Source of the DNA: Ceratotherium simum simum
Taxonomy: Eukaryota > Chordata > Mammalia > Perissodactyla > Rhinocerotidae
Reading direction: 5' to 3'
DNA: 64,000 bases
Assembly (NCBI RefSeq): GCF_000283155.1
Contig: NW_004454159.1
Span: 20,221,253-20,285,252 of the forward strand
Part shown: positions 1 through 12,724 of the stretch, one piece after another
Position numbering within the stretch: position 1 is the first letter of the stretch
Layout: every line of letters starts with the position of its first letter
Notes under the pieces: model-generated
Told to the model about the DNA's origin: nothing
The model's database searches: none
Seen by the model: only the letters and a program-made list of their open reading frames with translations
Position numbers and translations under genes: made by a program

Positions 1-17
1 GCCATGGGGCTGGCCCC
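1..17 (-). mobile_element. end of an ERE SINE cut by the window edge
   Basis: The first bases read CCATGGGGCTGGCCCC, which matches the head of an ERE on the minus strand as seen in complete copies below. The rest lies outside the window. Confidence 0.55.
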
Positions 18-480
18 CTAAATTCCCTTTTTTTTGCTTAAGCCAGGTTGAGTGGGATTTTTTTGTCACAATTGCAAGAATCTTGACATAGTCACCGACA
101 CTAACATCTTCTCTCTACGTAACTTTTGTGCCTATTCAGGTATCTACTGGTCATGTTCTTCCAAATGTGTATTACAGTTTAGGGTAAAATGGATCCCAGT
201 GGAGTCTGTGAGAGAATGGATAAGTTCAACCTCTCTGAGAGCTTGACCTGAAAGCATAGAGGTAGAGCCAACTGCTCTCCAGTCCATCAGTTCTCATTCA
301 ACCTAATGTGGAGATGATGACAAAGAGAAAGGATATTAACAAGAAGAATTTAACACTCAAAGCTAGCCTCCTGACTTGACACTATCCTCCTAGATTTGGA
401 GGCTTTTCGTTTTTTATATCCTCAGAGATGCATAGCAAAGTGCATAACATTTATGCAATGCTTAATAAAGATTTGCTTAA
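18..480. other. unique intergenic sequence
   Basis: No gene or clear repeat is seen. The short frame starting at 52 has no recognisable content. Confidence 0.5.
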
Positions 481-840
481 AATTTTTTTGTTTTTACTGT
501 AGTAAAATATAACATAAATTTACCATTTTAATCATTTTTAATTGTACCATTTAGTGGCATTAAGTACACTCACAATGTTGTACACCCATCACCACTGTCC
601 ATCCCCAGAGTTTTTTCATCACCCCGAACAGAAACTCTGTACCCCTTACGCAATAATTCCCCCTCCTCCCTGCAGTCCCTGGAAACCTCTGTTGTACTTT
701 CTGTCTCTATGAATTTGCCTCTTCTAGGTACCTCATATAAGTGGAATCACACAATATTTGTCCTTTATGTCTTATTTCACTTAGCATAATATTTTCAAGG
801 TTCATCCATATTGTAGCATAAAGATTTGCTTTTAAGTGTA
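481..840 (-). mobile_element. LINE-1 3' fragment (old L1M type)
   Basis: The reverse complement matches the 3' part of old mammalian L1s. On the + strand it shows the familiar phrases TTTACCATTTTAATCATTTT, AAGTGGAATCACACAATATT and AAGGTTCATCCATATTGTAG. Confidence 0.75.
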
Positions 841-944
841 TTTCTCCTCCTTTCCCTCTAAGAGTGTTTAATTTCTGCTATTCAAAATAAAACATGTAAA
901 TATTGGGTTAATTTTTTAAAAAAATTAGAACAGACTCAGGAACT

Positions 945-1140
945 GACACATATCTAGGACCCACAAGGGACCAGGGAATGTACTAAGCCCTTTACAGACA
1001 TCACATTATTTAGTACCCACAATCCTAACATTATGTTACTTTCAAAGACCCAGAGTGGTAAAATCACGTGGTATTGTAACTAAGAAATGATCCCAGTTCT
1101 CCGCGACTCAGAGCCCAGGCTTTCCCCATTTCTCCACATT
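945..1140 (-). mobile_element. MIR-like SINE, degraded
   Basis: It reads as MIR on the minus strand: a start like GTACTAAGCCCTTTACAGAC, then a weakly preserved core. Identity is low. The remaining sequence to 2140 has no gene or clear repeat. Confidence 0.4.
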
Positions 1141-2147
1141 GTAATGTTTCCAATACTCCATGTCAGAGAATGGTCTAACCATAACCCTATTTCTAGTTTT
1201 TGAATAGCTTAAAAATTTCCAGGATAATAGATTTTTCTTTCTAATTAGGTTTTATTTATGCTGATATAAAAACTAGTTCACGCTAGCCGGGTTTACTTAA
1301 ATCTTTGGCGAGGGGCTACCCTTCAGAAGCCTACTGAGTGGTAGACAGTCTCACCTGGGGACTCAAGCTTTCTGTGTCCACGCCAGAGTTTACCACACAC
1401 CCACCACACACATACGCAGATTGCCATTTGTCTGGATGCCTGCTGTGCTTTGCACACACTGCTTGATACACTTGCACTGAATACATGGTATCCTTGCTTC
1501 TCGGAAAGGATCTAGGCTCCCTCGGACACAAGTGCTGATAAACTTCCGTGGCCATTCTTCAACAACCTATCAGGCCACTGGAAATTTTAGAGAGAACATG
1601 CAGTTTGCTTCTGCCTCTTCTGCCCTCTACAATTCTAATCCCTTCAAGTTCCCTCTTCTATCCCTATTAAAAATAAATAAATGCAAAATTACCTGTGATT
1701 TTTCAGGATGCTTATCATTATGATAGAGCTCACCACTCTTCCTGCCCCTCTGTGCTACCATTCTTGCTATCCCAGAGGAATCCTGCCCAGCAGCCCCAAG
1801 AGCAGAAAGACCAGGACCACTCTCCAGCTCAAATCCTATGTGATTTTCTGAAAAGGGATGGAAAAAGGCTTCTGGCAAAGGAATTTTGTTTTCTAGAGGC
1901 AGAAAAAATTGGGTCAGAGGTTTTTTCCAAATCTAGGACAAACCTATTTTTTGGTTAAGGACTTCATAAGACATTGCTCAATTTAACAAGCAAACCGCAT
2001 TGCCACATATCCAGTTTTTCTAAGAGAACTGTTTCCCTAAGTTTGGATCATCACTAAATGTGCAGTAGTGCACTCTTCACTCACATATAGTTTAAACTTG
2101 TCGATGGCTCTTTGGGGACACGTTGGGGGAATTAGTGTATGTACTGG

Positions 2148-2835
2148 CAAGTGAATAGACAGTGCAGTTAGCAGACCTGGCTTGGATTCCCAGCTCTAAC
2201 ACTTTACTTCACGTGAGGCCATGAGCAACTAACTCCCTAGACCTCCCTCTAGCACTTATTTATTTATTGCTGTGTAACAAAGCAGCCTGAAATTTAGTAG
2301 GCTTCAAACAATAATCTTTTTTTTGCTTATTATTGTGTGGGTCAGCAATTTGGACTAGGCTCTGCTGGGTGCCTCTTCTGGTCTCTCCTGGGGTCAGCCA
2401 GGCAGGTCAAGTCATAGAGCGGCTCAATTAGGGATGCCTGCTGTAGGATGGTCTCACTCACACGTCTGTCTGGGGCACCTCTGTTCTCCTCCCTATAACC
2501 ATTCCAGCAGGCTAGCCTGGGCTTGTTCACACAATGGTCTCAGGGTTGCAACCACAGCCAAAAGAAAGCAGACCCGTGTGCAAGCACTTTCAAACCTCTG
2601 CTCACATTTGTAATATCCCATTGGCCAAAGCAAGTGTCATGGCTCAGCCCAGATTCAAAGGGTGGAAAAATAAACTCTACTTCTTGTTGAGAGGAAAGCC
2701 AAAGTCACATTGCCAAAAACCATGAGTATGGGAATAGATGGAATTATTGCAGCCATCTTCCAAACAAACTCCCTTCTTTCTCTATGAAATGGAGACAATA
2801 ATATATGGAATATAACATTATTGTGAAAACTAAAC
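2148..2835 (+). mobile_element. MIR SINE split by an LTR insertion
   Basis: The 5' half (2148-2250, AGACCTGGCTTGGATTCCCA) and 3' half (about 2768-2835, TATGAAATGGAGACAATAAT) are colinear MIR pieces separated by a solo LTR. The split shows MIR was present first. Confidence 0.6.
2251..2766 (-). mobile_element. solo LTR, MaLR/ERVL-like
   Basis: On the minus strand it begins TGTTTGGAAGATGGCTGC and ends with the typical TTTGTTACACAGCAATAAAT tail of MLT-type LTRs. No internal retroviral genes are present. Subfamily is not resolved. Confidence 0.55.
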
Positions 2836-3029
2836 TTATTCTCTCCTCTTTGTCAGCTAGATCACTAGGGCATAGAAATAGAAAGAGTGCAGGAAAACAA
2901 TTCATACCTCATTATGGAACGTTCTGAATGCTCAGTTGAGGCATTGGTTGGTATTTATCTCAGCTAGCAATGGTGACTTACTGACATATCACACACAAGT
3001 TGAATGACATGAAATGTATTTGTTTAGGG

Positions 3030-3195
3030 AAGATCACTATTTAAGATTATCTGCTTCATTTATTTATTTTCTTGTTTATGATCCATTTTCATCTATCCAC
3101 CAGATTATAGAATGAGACAGAATAAGGACTTTGTCCAGTTTTCTGCTCTGTCCCCAGTGAAGATTTGTCTGGCTCAAGAAATACTTACCACATGA
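3030..3195 (+). mobile_element. L2 LINE 3' end
   Basis: It shows L2 3'UTR landmarks in order: a TTTATTTATTTTCTTGTTTA-like stretch, then GACTTTGTCCAGTTTTCTGC and TCCCCAGTG. Confidence 0.65.
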
Positions 3196-3299
3196 TTAAA
3201 TGTAGTCCAAGTCATTCAAAATTCCTCCTATACTATATCTTCCAGACTTTTCACTGCACTCACCCATATCTAGATGCATGATGTCCTCTATTCCTCAGT

Positions 3300-4010
3300 G
3301 TCCTCTAGCACTGTAAACAATCCCCCTGGTATGTTGAATGACAATTAGAGAAGGATAGAAGTTTCTCTTGATCTGGTTACTTCACTTTCATTAATGCAAG
3401 CTAAGATTGAATTTCTTGGCTCATATGGAACTTGTAGATAACTAAAATTCCTAGAATTTTCTCCTACAAACTACTGTTAATCCAAATCTTAGTCTTATTG
3501 CATCCCAAAATTGTCACTAAAAATAATTTTTAAAATACATAAGTGTCATCTTTGTTCAGTTTTATCTTCAGTTTCTAGCTCGTTATTCTAATTTGTCAAG
3601 ATTTCTCTGAATCTACGTTATGTCATCAAATACGTTTGCTTGCCTTCTCAGCTTTGTACCAAATTCAAATTTGATAAGCACACTTCCTCTGTCTTCAGCA
3701 AAGTAGATGGTAAAATGTTGGACATGAACGCCCTAATATGGAGACCTGCCACTACTTTACCACTAGAAATCCCCCTCTGGCTTTAACCAGCCACACACCC
3801 ACTCAACTCTTCTATTCTCTAGTTTTAATACCTCTATCCTTTCTGAGCATATCATTAGCAATTTGTCATATGTCTTGCTGAAATTAAGATATCAAATGTT
3901 TACAGCATTCCCTTTTCAACCTACCTATTTAACCAATCCCATTTTTTAAAATAAAAGGAAATTAGTTGATCATGGTTTGTTTTCATCTTTCTGTTGACTG
4001 ATCTGCAGCC
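3300..4010 (-). mobile_element. CR1/L3-type LINE fossil
   Basis: On the + strand it carries the degraded antisense of a CR1/L3 reverse transcriptase region: AAAATGTTGGACATGAACG, TCTTGCTGAAATTAAGATAT and AAAAGGAAATTAGTTGATCA align in order with the family. It is heavily decayed, consistent with great age. Confidence 0.55.
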
Positions 4011-4221
4011 TTACCTACAAGTGAACCCATCTTCTTTACCTCACCTCTTGAAAAGAGCATGTTTCCAGGGGAAAACACCCCTAATTTAACTGATGTTCCA
4101 CCCTTTTAGTAGGACTCCTCCTATTATCTCCTCATATCTTCTTGCAGACTTCAGGCATCTCCTTTCTTCTGTAACATTAGTCTTCCTTCTTCGTTAGATC
4201 ATAGCCTTTACCCCTGCAGTA

Positions 4222-4409
4222 TTGGTTCTCAAATCTGATTTTCTGTCAGAATCATCCGAAGGGCTTGTTAAAACACAGATTGCTGCGTCTCACTCCTCGA
4301 ATTTCTCATTCAAAGGGTCTGGGGTGGGAGCCAATAATTTGCATTTCTAGCGAGTTCCCTGCTGATGCTGCTGCTGCTCATCTGGGGACTACATTTTGAG
4401 AACCACCAA
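4222..4409 (-). mobile_element. MER5A DNA transposon (hAT-Charlie)
   Basis: Near full length, with the terminal inverted repeats TTCTCAAA...TTTGAGAACCACC and the internal phrases GGCTTGTTAAAACACAGATT and ATTTGCATTTCTAGCGAGTT. A non-autonomous element with no coding content. Confidence 0.85.
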
Positions 4410-5070
4410 CCTAGTATATCCCATCTTATTTTAAAAAAAAAAAAAAAGCAAAACTCTCCTGTGATTTTACAAACACCTCCAACAATGGTGCTCCAGTTCC
4501 CTCTTCCCCTTCGTGGCCAAACTTCCTCAGAACATTATCTAATCTCACAATTTCCATTTTCTCACCTCACGTTCACTCTGACACCATGGAGAAACATTTT
4601 TTAGCAAGTTCACTAATGGTTTTCCTGTTGTCAGATTCAAAAGTCATTTCTCTGACCTACTCTTATTCTCTCTCTCCACGGAATTAAGAATGTCTGTCTT
4701 AAAATGTTTTCTTCTTCTACTAGTTTCCAAGATACTATGTTCTTTTATGCTTTGCCTCCTAATTCACTGATTACCTCTGACTCTCTTTTGCTGGCTCCCC
4801 CTACTCTACCCAAATTCTAAATGCTGGAGTGCTTCGGGGCTTGGTTCTACACTTCATTCTCTATCTCATTCTCTCCTTAAGTGACCTTAGTTGGTACCAT
4901 GGTTTTTAATACCACGACTTCCACATTTCTACCTATTAGCCAAGATCTGCCTCCTGAACCTTAGACATATATGCAGGTGGAGATCTAACATCCGCTTTGG
5001 ATAATTCTCAATCATCTCAAAGTTAAATCTTTATTTATCATCTTAAACCTAATCCTCTCCCAGTTATCCC

Positions 5071-6000
5071 TGTGGTGGGAAGAATTATGGCCCTCCCAAA
5101 GACGTCCACATACTAATTCCTGGAACCTGAATATGTTACTTCACATGGCAAAAGAGACTTTGCAGATGTGATTAAGATTAAGGACTTTGAGATGGGAAGA
5201 TTATCCTGTGTTATCCGGGAGGACCCAATATAATCACAAGGGTCCTTAAAAGTGGAAGAAGAGGGCAGAAGAGCGGAGATGTGACAATGGAAAAGAAAAC
5301 TAGAGATATAGCAGTATGATTATCCAGTTGGGTCCAGTCTAATTCCTAAAAGCAGAGAACTTTTCCCAGCTGTGGACAGAGGGTGATGTGATGATAGAAG
5401 GAAGCTCAGAGAGATGAGATGTAAAAGCCATCTTTGTTGGTTTTGAAGATGGAGGAAGGAGACCATGAGCCAAGAAATGTGGATGGTCTCTAGAAGCTGG
5501 GAATGGCAAGGAAACAGATTCTCCACTAGAGCCTCTAGAAAGGGACACAGCCCTGCTGACACTAGATTTTAGCCCAGTGAGACTCATGTGGGACTTCTTT
5601 TTTTTTGTGTGTGAGGAAGATCAGCCCTGAGCTAACATCCATGCTAATCCTCCTCTTTTTTTGCTGAGGAAGACGGGCTCTGAGCTAACATCCATTGCCA
5701 ATCCTCCTCCTTTTTTTCCCCAAAGCCCCAGTAGATAGTTGTATGTCATAGTTGCACAGCCTTCTAGTTGCTGTATGTGGGACACGGCCTCAGCATGGCC
5801 GGAGATGCGGTGTGTCGGTGTGCGCCCAGGATCCGAACCTGGGCCGCCAGTAGCGGAGCGTGCACACTCAACTGCTAAGCCACAGGGCCAGCCCTCATGT
5901 TGGACTTCTGACCTATAGAACTATAATATAATAAATTTGTGTTGTTTTAAGCTGCTAAGTTTGTGGTAATGTGTTACAGCAGCAATTGAAAATTATTACA
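5071..6000 (+). mobile_element. solo LTR, MLT1-like, inside L2
   Basis: It begins TGTGGTGGGAAGAATTATGG and ends AGCAGCAATTG...TTACA, with an AATAAA polyadenylation signal near 5930. It interrupts L2 at 5070/6001 and is itself interrupted by an ERE. No retroviral genes. A 5-base target duplication is not clear. Confidence 0.7.
5597..5894 (-). mobile_element. ERE SINE
   Basis: A complete minus-strand ERE: T-run, two tail units (GAAGATCAGCCCTGAGCTAA and GAAGACGGGCTCTGAGCTAA), body, then a B-box-like GATCCGAACC and the head GGGCCAGCCC. It is flanked by near-identical duplications (CTCATGTGGGACTTCT / CTCATGTTGGACTTCT). Confidence 0.92.
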
Positions 6001-6879
6001 ATTCTCATCTCAGGGTGTGGCACCAACATTTACCCAGTTGCCCAGGCCAAAACCTTAGATGTCAGCCTTGCGCTTCCCTTTTATTTACTTCTACCCACTC
6101 AATCCAGCAACAGGTTCTGACAGTTCTACCTCCACAATAGGTCTTGTTTCTGCCCATTTTTCTCCATCTTCTCTGCCAATACCCTAGTCCAGGCCATCAT
6201 CATCTTATATCCAGACTATTGCAGTAGCCTGCTTAATGGTCAATTTGTTTGTATACTCGCTCCTCTCTAATTGATTCTTCACTTGTCAGCAACAATGATC
6301 TTTTGAAAAGCACATGTCACTTATCTGCTTAAAACTCTTCAGTATCTTCCCATCACAATTAGAGTAAATTCCAAGTTTCTGAACACAGCCTACAAGGTCC
6401 TTTATGACCTGGCTCCTGCTTACTTACCTGTCTGACTTCACCTAGTACATTTATCCCAACTCACTTTGGTCATTTGGTTACCATATTGGATTCCTTTCTG
6501 TTCCTGTAACATGACAAACCCATGCCTTTTATATGTTATTCTTTCTTCCAGTAATTTTCTTCCCATGTATGGCTACTTATTTTTCAAGTCTGAACTCAAA
6601 TATCATCTCCTTAGAAAGGCCTTCATTGACCTCTCCAGCTAAGGTGCCCCACACCAACGACTTAGTCATTCCTTGTCAGATAACCCTGTCTGTAACAAAG
6701 TTTGTTTGCTTTGTTTGTTTTCTTTGTCCCTCTAGCTAGGATGCAAGGTCCATGAGGCTTGCCTAGCTGATTCAACATTGCATCCCTAGGCACTACTACA
6801 GTGCCTGACACATAGCTCGTGGTAAATAGATGCTCCTCAAAATCATGAATGAATGAGTTGAGTGAATGAATGAATAATG

Positions 6880-7425
6880 TGATCACAGTTATTTTTCATT
6901 GAGGTGAAATGCACAAAACACAAAATTAACGATTTTAAAGCGAGTAATTCAGTGGCATCTAGCGCATTTACAATGTTCTTCAACTACCATGTCTATCTAG
7001 TTCTGAAAAGTTTTCATCACTCACTATTCATATCAACCCCTTACCCGTTAAACTGTTACATCCCATTCTGTCCTCCCCTCAGCCCTTGACAACCATCAAT
7101 CTGCTTTCTGTGTTTACGGATTTACCTATTCTGGATATTTCGTACAAATGGAATCATACAATAGGTGACCTTTTGTGTTTGGCTTCTTTCCTTAACATGT
7201 TTTCGAGGTTCATCCACATTGTAACATATATCAGTACTTAATTCCTCATTATTGCTAAATAATATTCCATTGTATGTGTGTGTATATATATATGTATATC
7301 TCCATTCATCCATTGTTTATCCGTTTATCTGTTGATGGACATTTTGGTTGTTTCCACTTTTTGGCTATCTTGAATAGTGCTACTATGAACATTCATGCTT
7401 GTTTGTTTTTAACAGGTCACAAATC
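6880..7425 (-). mobile_element. LINE-1 3' fragment (old L1M type)
   Basis: The same region of L1 as at 481-840 but extending further: AATAATATTCCATTGTATGT, CTGTTGATGGACATTTTGGT and AGTGCTACTATGAACATTCA on the + strand. A short TG/TA run lies near 7275. Confidence 0.82.
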
Positions 7426-10400
7426 CCAGTTTGCAATTTGAGATGTAGGCAGTGATTTCCAGAGCACAAGCCTCATTCATTGCTTGCCTGTTTCTGATTT
7501 TCCACATACCTCTCATGGCCCAGGATTTCTCAGAGTCATTGAGAGTAGTTTTATGATCATATCTGCTTAATCATCACAGAATTCATAATCAAATTGTTTA
7601 CTCTATGGATTCATACAGCCCATTCCAAATTGAATAGGGCTGGAGACAGAACTAGGAGTAGGTGGGAAGAGATTAAGGAGAAGAGTGGTAGGTGTAGTTA
7701 AGATTATGACTTTCTGAAAACATGCACATTAAAAGATAATCAATTTACTCATCCAGAGATGAACTCCATGTTTCCCTCAGAAATGTTAGTAACTGCCAAT
7801 GCTTTCTGAATTAGGCACTTGGAATCCCTTGGTGGTATGTTCAATGCCATCTCCAGCGTTAGAAAGTTTTAATCTGCAATTAGATACATATTAAGCCATT
7901 AAAATATCATTGCATTTTAATGATTTGAATCTATGAAAATATGTAAATTAGTAATGGCTTATTAAACTTTACAGTTTCGGGTTATTGTACAAAAAAGATC
8001 TGTAGATATAAAATGTTAGGGGGGAGAAAGCCTTTTGTGTATTTTCTACATGATTCTTCAGTGAGGATGACAACGATGAAACTGTTCATGCAATTAAGAA
8101 TTTTAAAAAATAAATATATTAGCTATTATGAATCAAAACTGTTTCCATGCAAGCCAAGTGCAAACAGTTGTTTAGGTCTAAGCACTTTATCTTGGTCCCT
8201 GGCACTCTATTTTGTGCTTTGGAAAGCTCTACTCATTTCAAAACATAAATTTGGAAAAGGCTTCCTCCCTGGAACCCTCTGAAAGTCTGTAGTTATGGTG
8301 GTTACTTAAATATTATTTCCATAGCCACGTTGGCTTCTAGCCACAGCTGAAATGCATATCAACAAGCTTGGTGTGAAAATGGGAAGGGAGGGAAAAAAAG
8401 AGGAGACAGAGGACACTAATTTTCCTTCTTTGGAGCAGGAGGTATAATGTCTTTATAAAGTAATAATTAAAAGAAGAACAATTACTGGAACCTTATCTGG
8501 ACCGTGCAGCTATACTTCCTCCTTGTGCATTAGCAGTGTTTCTAAGGTTATGACAAACCATGAAAATTGCATCTTTAGAGGAGTTTTATTCCTTTTCCTA
8601 TGATTTGATTGAAACAGACAGCTACATTTTGTGTATATATAATTAGGCAGTAAAATAGGCTTTGAAGGCAGGTTTCCATTTAGTATGTGAGTCACACGCA
8701 CAACAGCCTTTCATTCAACAGCCAAAGACTGATCTTTTTAATGCCTCAACTCGCTCAACATGTTTTCTCAATGCTACATCTTGCACTGAGGGGGAAAAAA
8801 AGGGAAAGAAAAAAAATCAGCCCTTAGCCCATATTTCTTTCTTTCTTCATCTTCTTTCCAAAGGAAAAACCATCTGAAAAGCCAATCTAGGAAGTCTTTG
8901 GTGATTTAACCTCACGACAAACTGATTTTTATCGTCCTTTTTCCAGATTGTCGTTGGGGCACCAGTGAATGCTGCCCCAGTTCTTGGCGTATCTAATCCC
9001 TCTCATAAAAGGCCATTGTGGCAGTAAAACTGAGACCAATGGCTTTTTCATTCTCCACCTCTCAGCTCTCTAAAGTAATGGCACTGGGTCTCCTCATCGT
9101 GTTTTTCTTTTCAGATGCATAGTTTCTCCCTTTAACAAGGTTTATAAAAAGGGGGAGGGGGAGGGGGAAGGAATCCAATCCCATTTTCTTAGTGCTGTCC
9201 CCGTATGTGGCTCTAAGTGATTTTTTTTCCTGAACTTAAATTAGGAAGAGCATTTGAGATGCAGCCTGTTTTTATGCAAGAGATTTTCCTCTGAGATTTT
9301 GAGTACAAAGAGAACAACCCTGGGTGTATTATTTTTTTCTCATAATAGCAATCAGGCCTATCAACTGTGCATCATCATGCCTTATCTGATTAAAAAGCAG
9401 TCGCCTATTAATCTCTATCCTTTCATGTCGCTGTATACCATTTGCTATCTTCTTTCTGGCAAACCCAAGGATGGAGAGAAATAATATCAAGCTACTTGGC
9501 TGATTTATGCAAGTGATAGTTTGTGATTGTAGAATGCCTTTCATCTGAAGACCTCAAAGGGCTTTAGGAACATTATCACAATGAGAGAGCCCAGCTCCAA
9601 CATAAAGGGCACAGAACTGCCATAGTTATGTAAATCTAAGTTTCTAGAGTGATTAGTACCCTAGTAACCAAGAGAGATGAACTAGGTTCTCATTTTTGAT
9701 GTGAAATTCGATGTCCATGCAGGAATTTCAATTTCCAATTCAGGCCCCATCACAAGATAAACCACTCAGTATTCAATTTACCTCCTGGGATGTTCCCCTG
9801 GGGAGTCTACTCCCCAAGATGAAGGGCTTTACATGACAGGCAGGTGTATACATTTCTTCAATTGGCCTAATCTAATAAAGCTGGACATGATTTATATGTG
9901 CAAAATGTTGCCACGTTAAATAATTCAGAATGAAACTGCCTTTTCTAGTTGTGCTACAAATAGATGTCAATCTGCATTTGATGATGTCTGTATCCCACAG
10001 GGACTCTGGACCCACTAAAAGAAAATACATTCCCTGTGCTGGTTCTAAGGGAAAATATTGGGGACAGCTCTCCTGAGCATATGTGATTTTGACCCAAACC
10101 AAATGAAATCTTTCAAGGTGGACTATCCTTGCTGGTTCTGTTTCTGGGAGTAGGAGGAGCAGCTTCCATTGGAGACGGGGGTACCCATTAGGATTTCTAT
10201 GTAAATCTGATACAGAGACTTCCCTTATAGTAAGAGATGTATGTGTACATAGTCAAGGCCCCAAGTTGGAATAATTGGCTTCACCTTCTTTTTAGGAGTC
10301 CCTTCTTTGCTCACTTTCTCATTCTCTTCACATTTCTCCCCTATTCCTACCTCACAATCTCTCTCTCCATTTCAATCTTATTCCCCCAAACTGTGGATTT

Positions 10401-11139
10401 TGAAAGATTTTTTTTTCACCAAAACTATATCTTGAGCCAAATCTTTATTGTAGATTATCTCAATAAAGTCACAAAGTTTGCATTCTTCTTTTCCATATTA
10501 ATCATATAGACACAATGGGGGCTGTCAGTTTGTAAAAATAAGATCTCCACATTTCAATCGCATTATGCTTCAGAACTTCAGTGATGGTTTTCATTTACGT
10601 GATAAAGCGTAACAGGCATTATTTCCCAATTGCAGCTTCTTTACTTATGAAAATGAAATGGCAACATTATGAAAATGATCTGGCTAATATCGAGAGTTTC
10701 TTGATAACTTCAAAATGCCAGTTTGCATTATCAACTTAGCCTGATTTTATCGATGGATATGATAAAACAAGAGAAATTTATGTCCTGTGCCTTTATTGTG
10801 AACTAACTCGACCACAGCAGTTATTTTGTCAATCTTTAACAGCTGATTAGAATCCAGTGTTGTGTTATCCTGAAAGAGGCTGCAGCAAATGGCCAATGAT
10901 GGAGTGGAAAATGCCCGGTGGGCCCTACTCCTGTGCATCCCTGGGTCTCACAGAACCAAGACATGATTTTTTGGAGCCAACCCCATTTCAAATGGGCAAT
11001 GTTTACTTAATATTCTCTTCATTGCAAGCATATATTTGGTGCTTATTTTAAACCCACTTCAGAGGAATATTCTACATTTAGGAAAGGAAATCATTATTGA
11101 TTTTTAATGACAGAGTGGGGGCAGTTAGAGAGTTAAAAC
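7426..11139. other. repeat-poor intergenic region, candidate regulatory DNA
   Basis: Almost 4 kb with no recognised SINE, LINE or LTR and no credible gene. A GGGGGAGGGGGAGGGGG purine run sits near 9152. A phrase near 9530-9590 (CCTTTCATCTGAAGACCTCA) resembles an old vertebrate repeat. Parts at 8830-9120 and 10540-10960 look like developmental enhancer sequence. Confidence 0.45.
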
Positions 11140-11387
11140 TCCTCCCGCCCCCATCATGTTCCCTCATATCATCCTCTTCTATTTTGTTCATAGCATTTCT
11201 TACTATCTGAAATTATCATATTTACCTACCTGTTTACTTATCTGTTATTTCTCAACTTCACTAGCATATAAACTCCATGATACCAGGAACTTTGGTATAT
11301 ATAATAGATAACCCTGGTGCTTATAACAGAGCTTGGCACACAATAGATACTCAATATTTGTTGAAAGAATGAATGAATGAATGAATA
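11140..11387 (+). mobile_element. L2 LINE 3' end
   Basis: L2 3'UTR in order: CATAGCATTTCTTACTATCT, a TTTACTTATCTGTTATTTC stretch, GAGCTTGGCACACAATAGAT, then an (AATG)n tail at about 11365-11387. Confidence 0.85.
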
Positions 11388-11824
11388 TTGGTAATATGGT
11401 GAATATCCAGAAATAGCTTCCTTTAAACAGATATATCAACATTTGATAGATTTCTGATTCTATAATTCTATAAATATTTAGTGTAAAAATGATCTGATTA
11501 CTTTATTTTGATTGTTGTTTGGTATAAACATCAGTCTGCTGGAATTAATTGCAAGCCAATATCCAATGACTCTCTACATCCACTTTATCATAGCTACACT
11601 AAAATGAAAAATCGCAGGCATAGGAATGACAGAATTAGTGCAAGATGCTAATGTGAAGTTATGATTTTGAAACAAAGTTTAGATATAGGTTGTGGGTAGT
11701 TTATTGTGTTCAAATTCATAGATTGTGGAAATCATACACTGCACCCGTACCAACTAGTCTGTGAACCAAGGACTGGTGTTGCTGTATCCTGCACATGTCC
11801 TCTTACTGTTCCTCCCTTCTTTGG
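11388..11824. other. intergenic, no feature seen
   Basis: AT-rich sequence without recognised repeat or gene. Confidence 0.4.
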
Positions 11825-12300
11825 AGGTCATGGACCACAGTGGTTGAGCATGTGGACTTTGGACTATATTATGCAGGTTAAGCTGCAACTCTCCCACTAT
11901 GCCTCCATTTCTTCCTCCCCAAAATGAGATAATAGTTCCTATCTCAATTTTGTGTGTGTGTGAGATTTTAAAAAGATAATTATGGGTGCCGGCTCAGTGG
12001 CCCAAGTGGTTAAGTGCACGCGCTCCGCTGCGGCAGCCCGGGGTTTGCTGCTTCAGGTCCCAGGGGCGCACCAACGCACTGCTTGGCAAGTCATGCTGTG
12101 GCGGCATCCTATATAAAGTGGAGGAAGATGGGCACAGATGTTAGCCCAGGGCCAGTCTTCCTCAGCAAAAAAAAAAAAAAATAGGAGGACTGGCAGATGT
12201 TAGCACAGGGCTGATCTCCTTGCAAAAAAAAAAAATAATAATTATGTAAAACACCTAGCACCATGCTTGGCACATAGCACTCAATAAAAGTTAGCTACCA
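11825..12300 (+). mobile_element. MIR SINE split by an ERE
   Basis: The 5' part (CACAGTGGTTGAGCATGTGG, then AAAATGAGATAATAGTTCCT) is separated by an ERE from the 3' part (CACCTAGCACCATGCTTGGC, CACTCAATAAAAG). The order proves MIR is the older element. Confidence 0.8.
11985..12232 (+). mobile_element. ERE SINE (divergent subfamily)
   Basis: Head GGTGCCGGCTCAGTGGCCCA, then a body with TATATAAAGTGGAGGAAGAT and two tail units separated by A-runs. Flanked by the duplication ATAATTATG. The B-box region is altered, so this is an older subfamily. Confidence 0.85.
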
Positions 12301-12724
12301 ATAGTAGTAATACCACCATTATTCTCTTATTGCTTTTATTCCCAAGCCCGTTCTGGTTAGCCAGTCTTAACTTCTGGAATCTACTTCTTGTGTCTACATT
12401 GTTTCCAGCTCAAGGTCTCCCTTCAGATAGCCTGTTCTTTCCTTTAGAATTTGTTTGACCCACTTTGGCTCTTTTATTGGAATGGATTAGTCAACAAATC
12501 TGCCTTTACTCATGGCTGTTCATGAGCTTCACTTAGTCTCCTAGCCCAGCCACACCAGGATTATCTATTTTGCCCATCCCTGGAATCCCAGATTCTTAAT
12601 GCAGCCACCACCTTGAGCCAGTCTCTCACTTTGGACTTGAAAAATGGTTTCAAAGATAGCTTTGAGTAACCAAAATATTAGAATAATCTTGCCACTATCT
12701 CAGATGTATGGTTTTAGACAAAAC

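Larger units (their letters stand above)
4440..6875 (+). mobile_element. long L2 LINE, split by an LTR that itself carries an ERE
   Basis: L2 ORF2 sequence runs to 5070 and resumes at 6001 (CACCAACATTTACCCAGTTG, then GTCCAGGCCATCATCATCTT, GCAGTAGCCTGCTTAATGGT and CAAGGTCCTTTATGACCTGG). It ends in the usual tail with GTGCCTGACACATAGCTCGT and ATGAATGAATGAG repeats near 6850. The reading frame is broken throughout, so this is a fossil. Confidence 0.8.
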
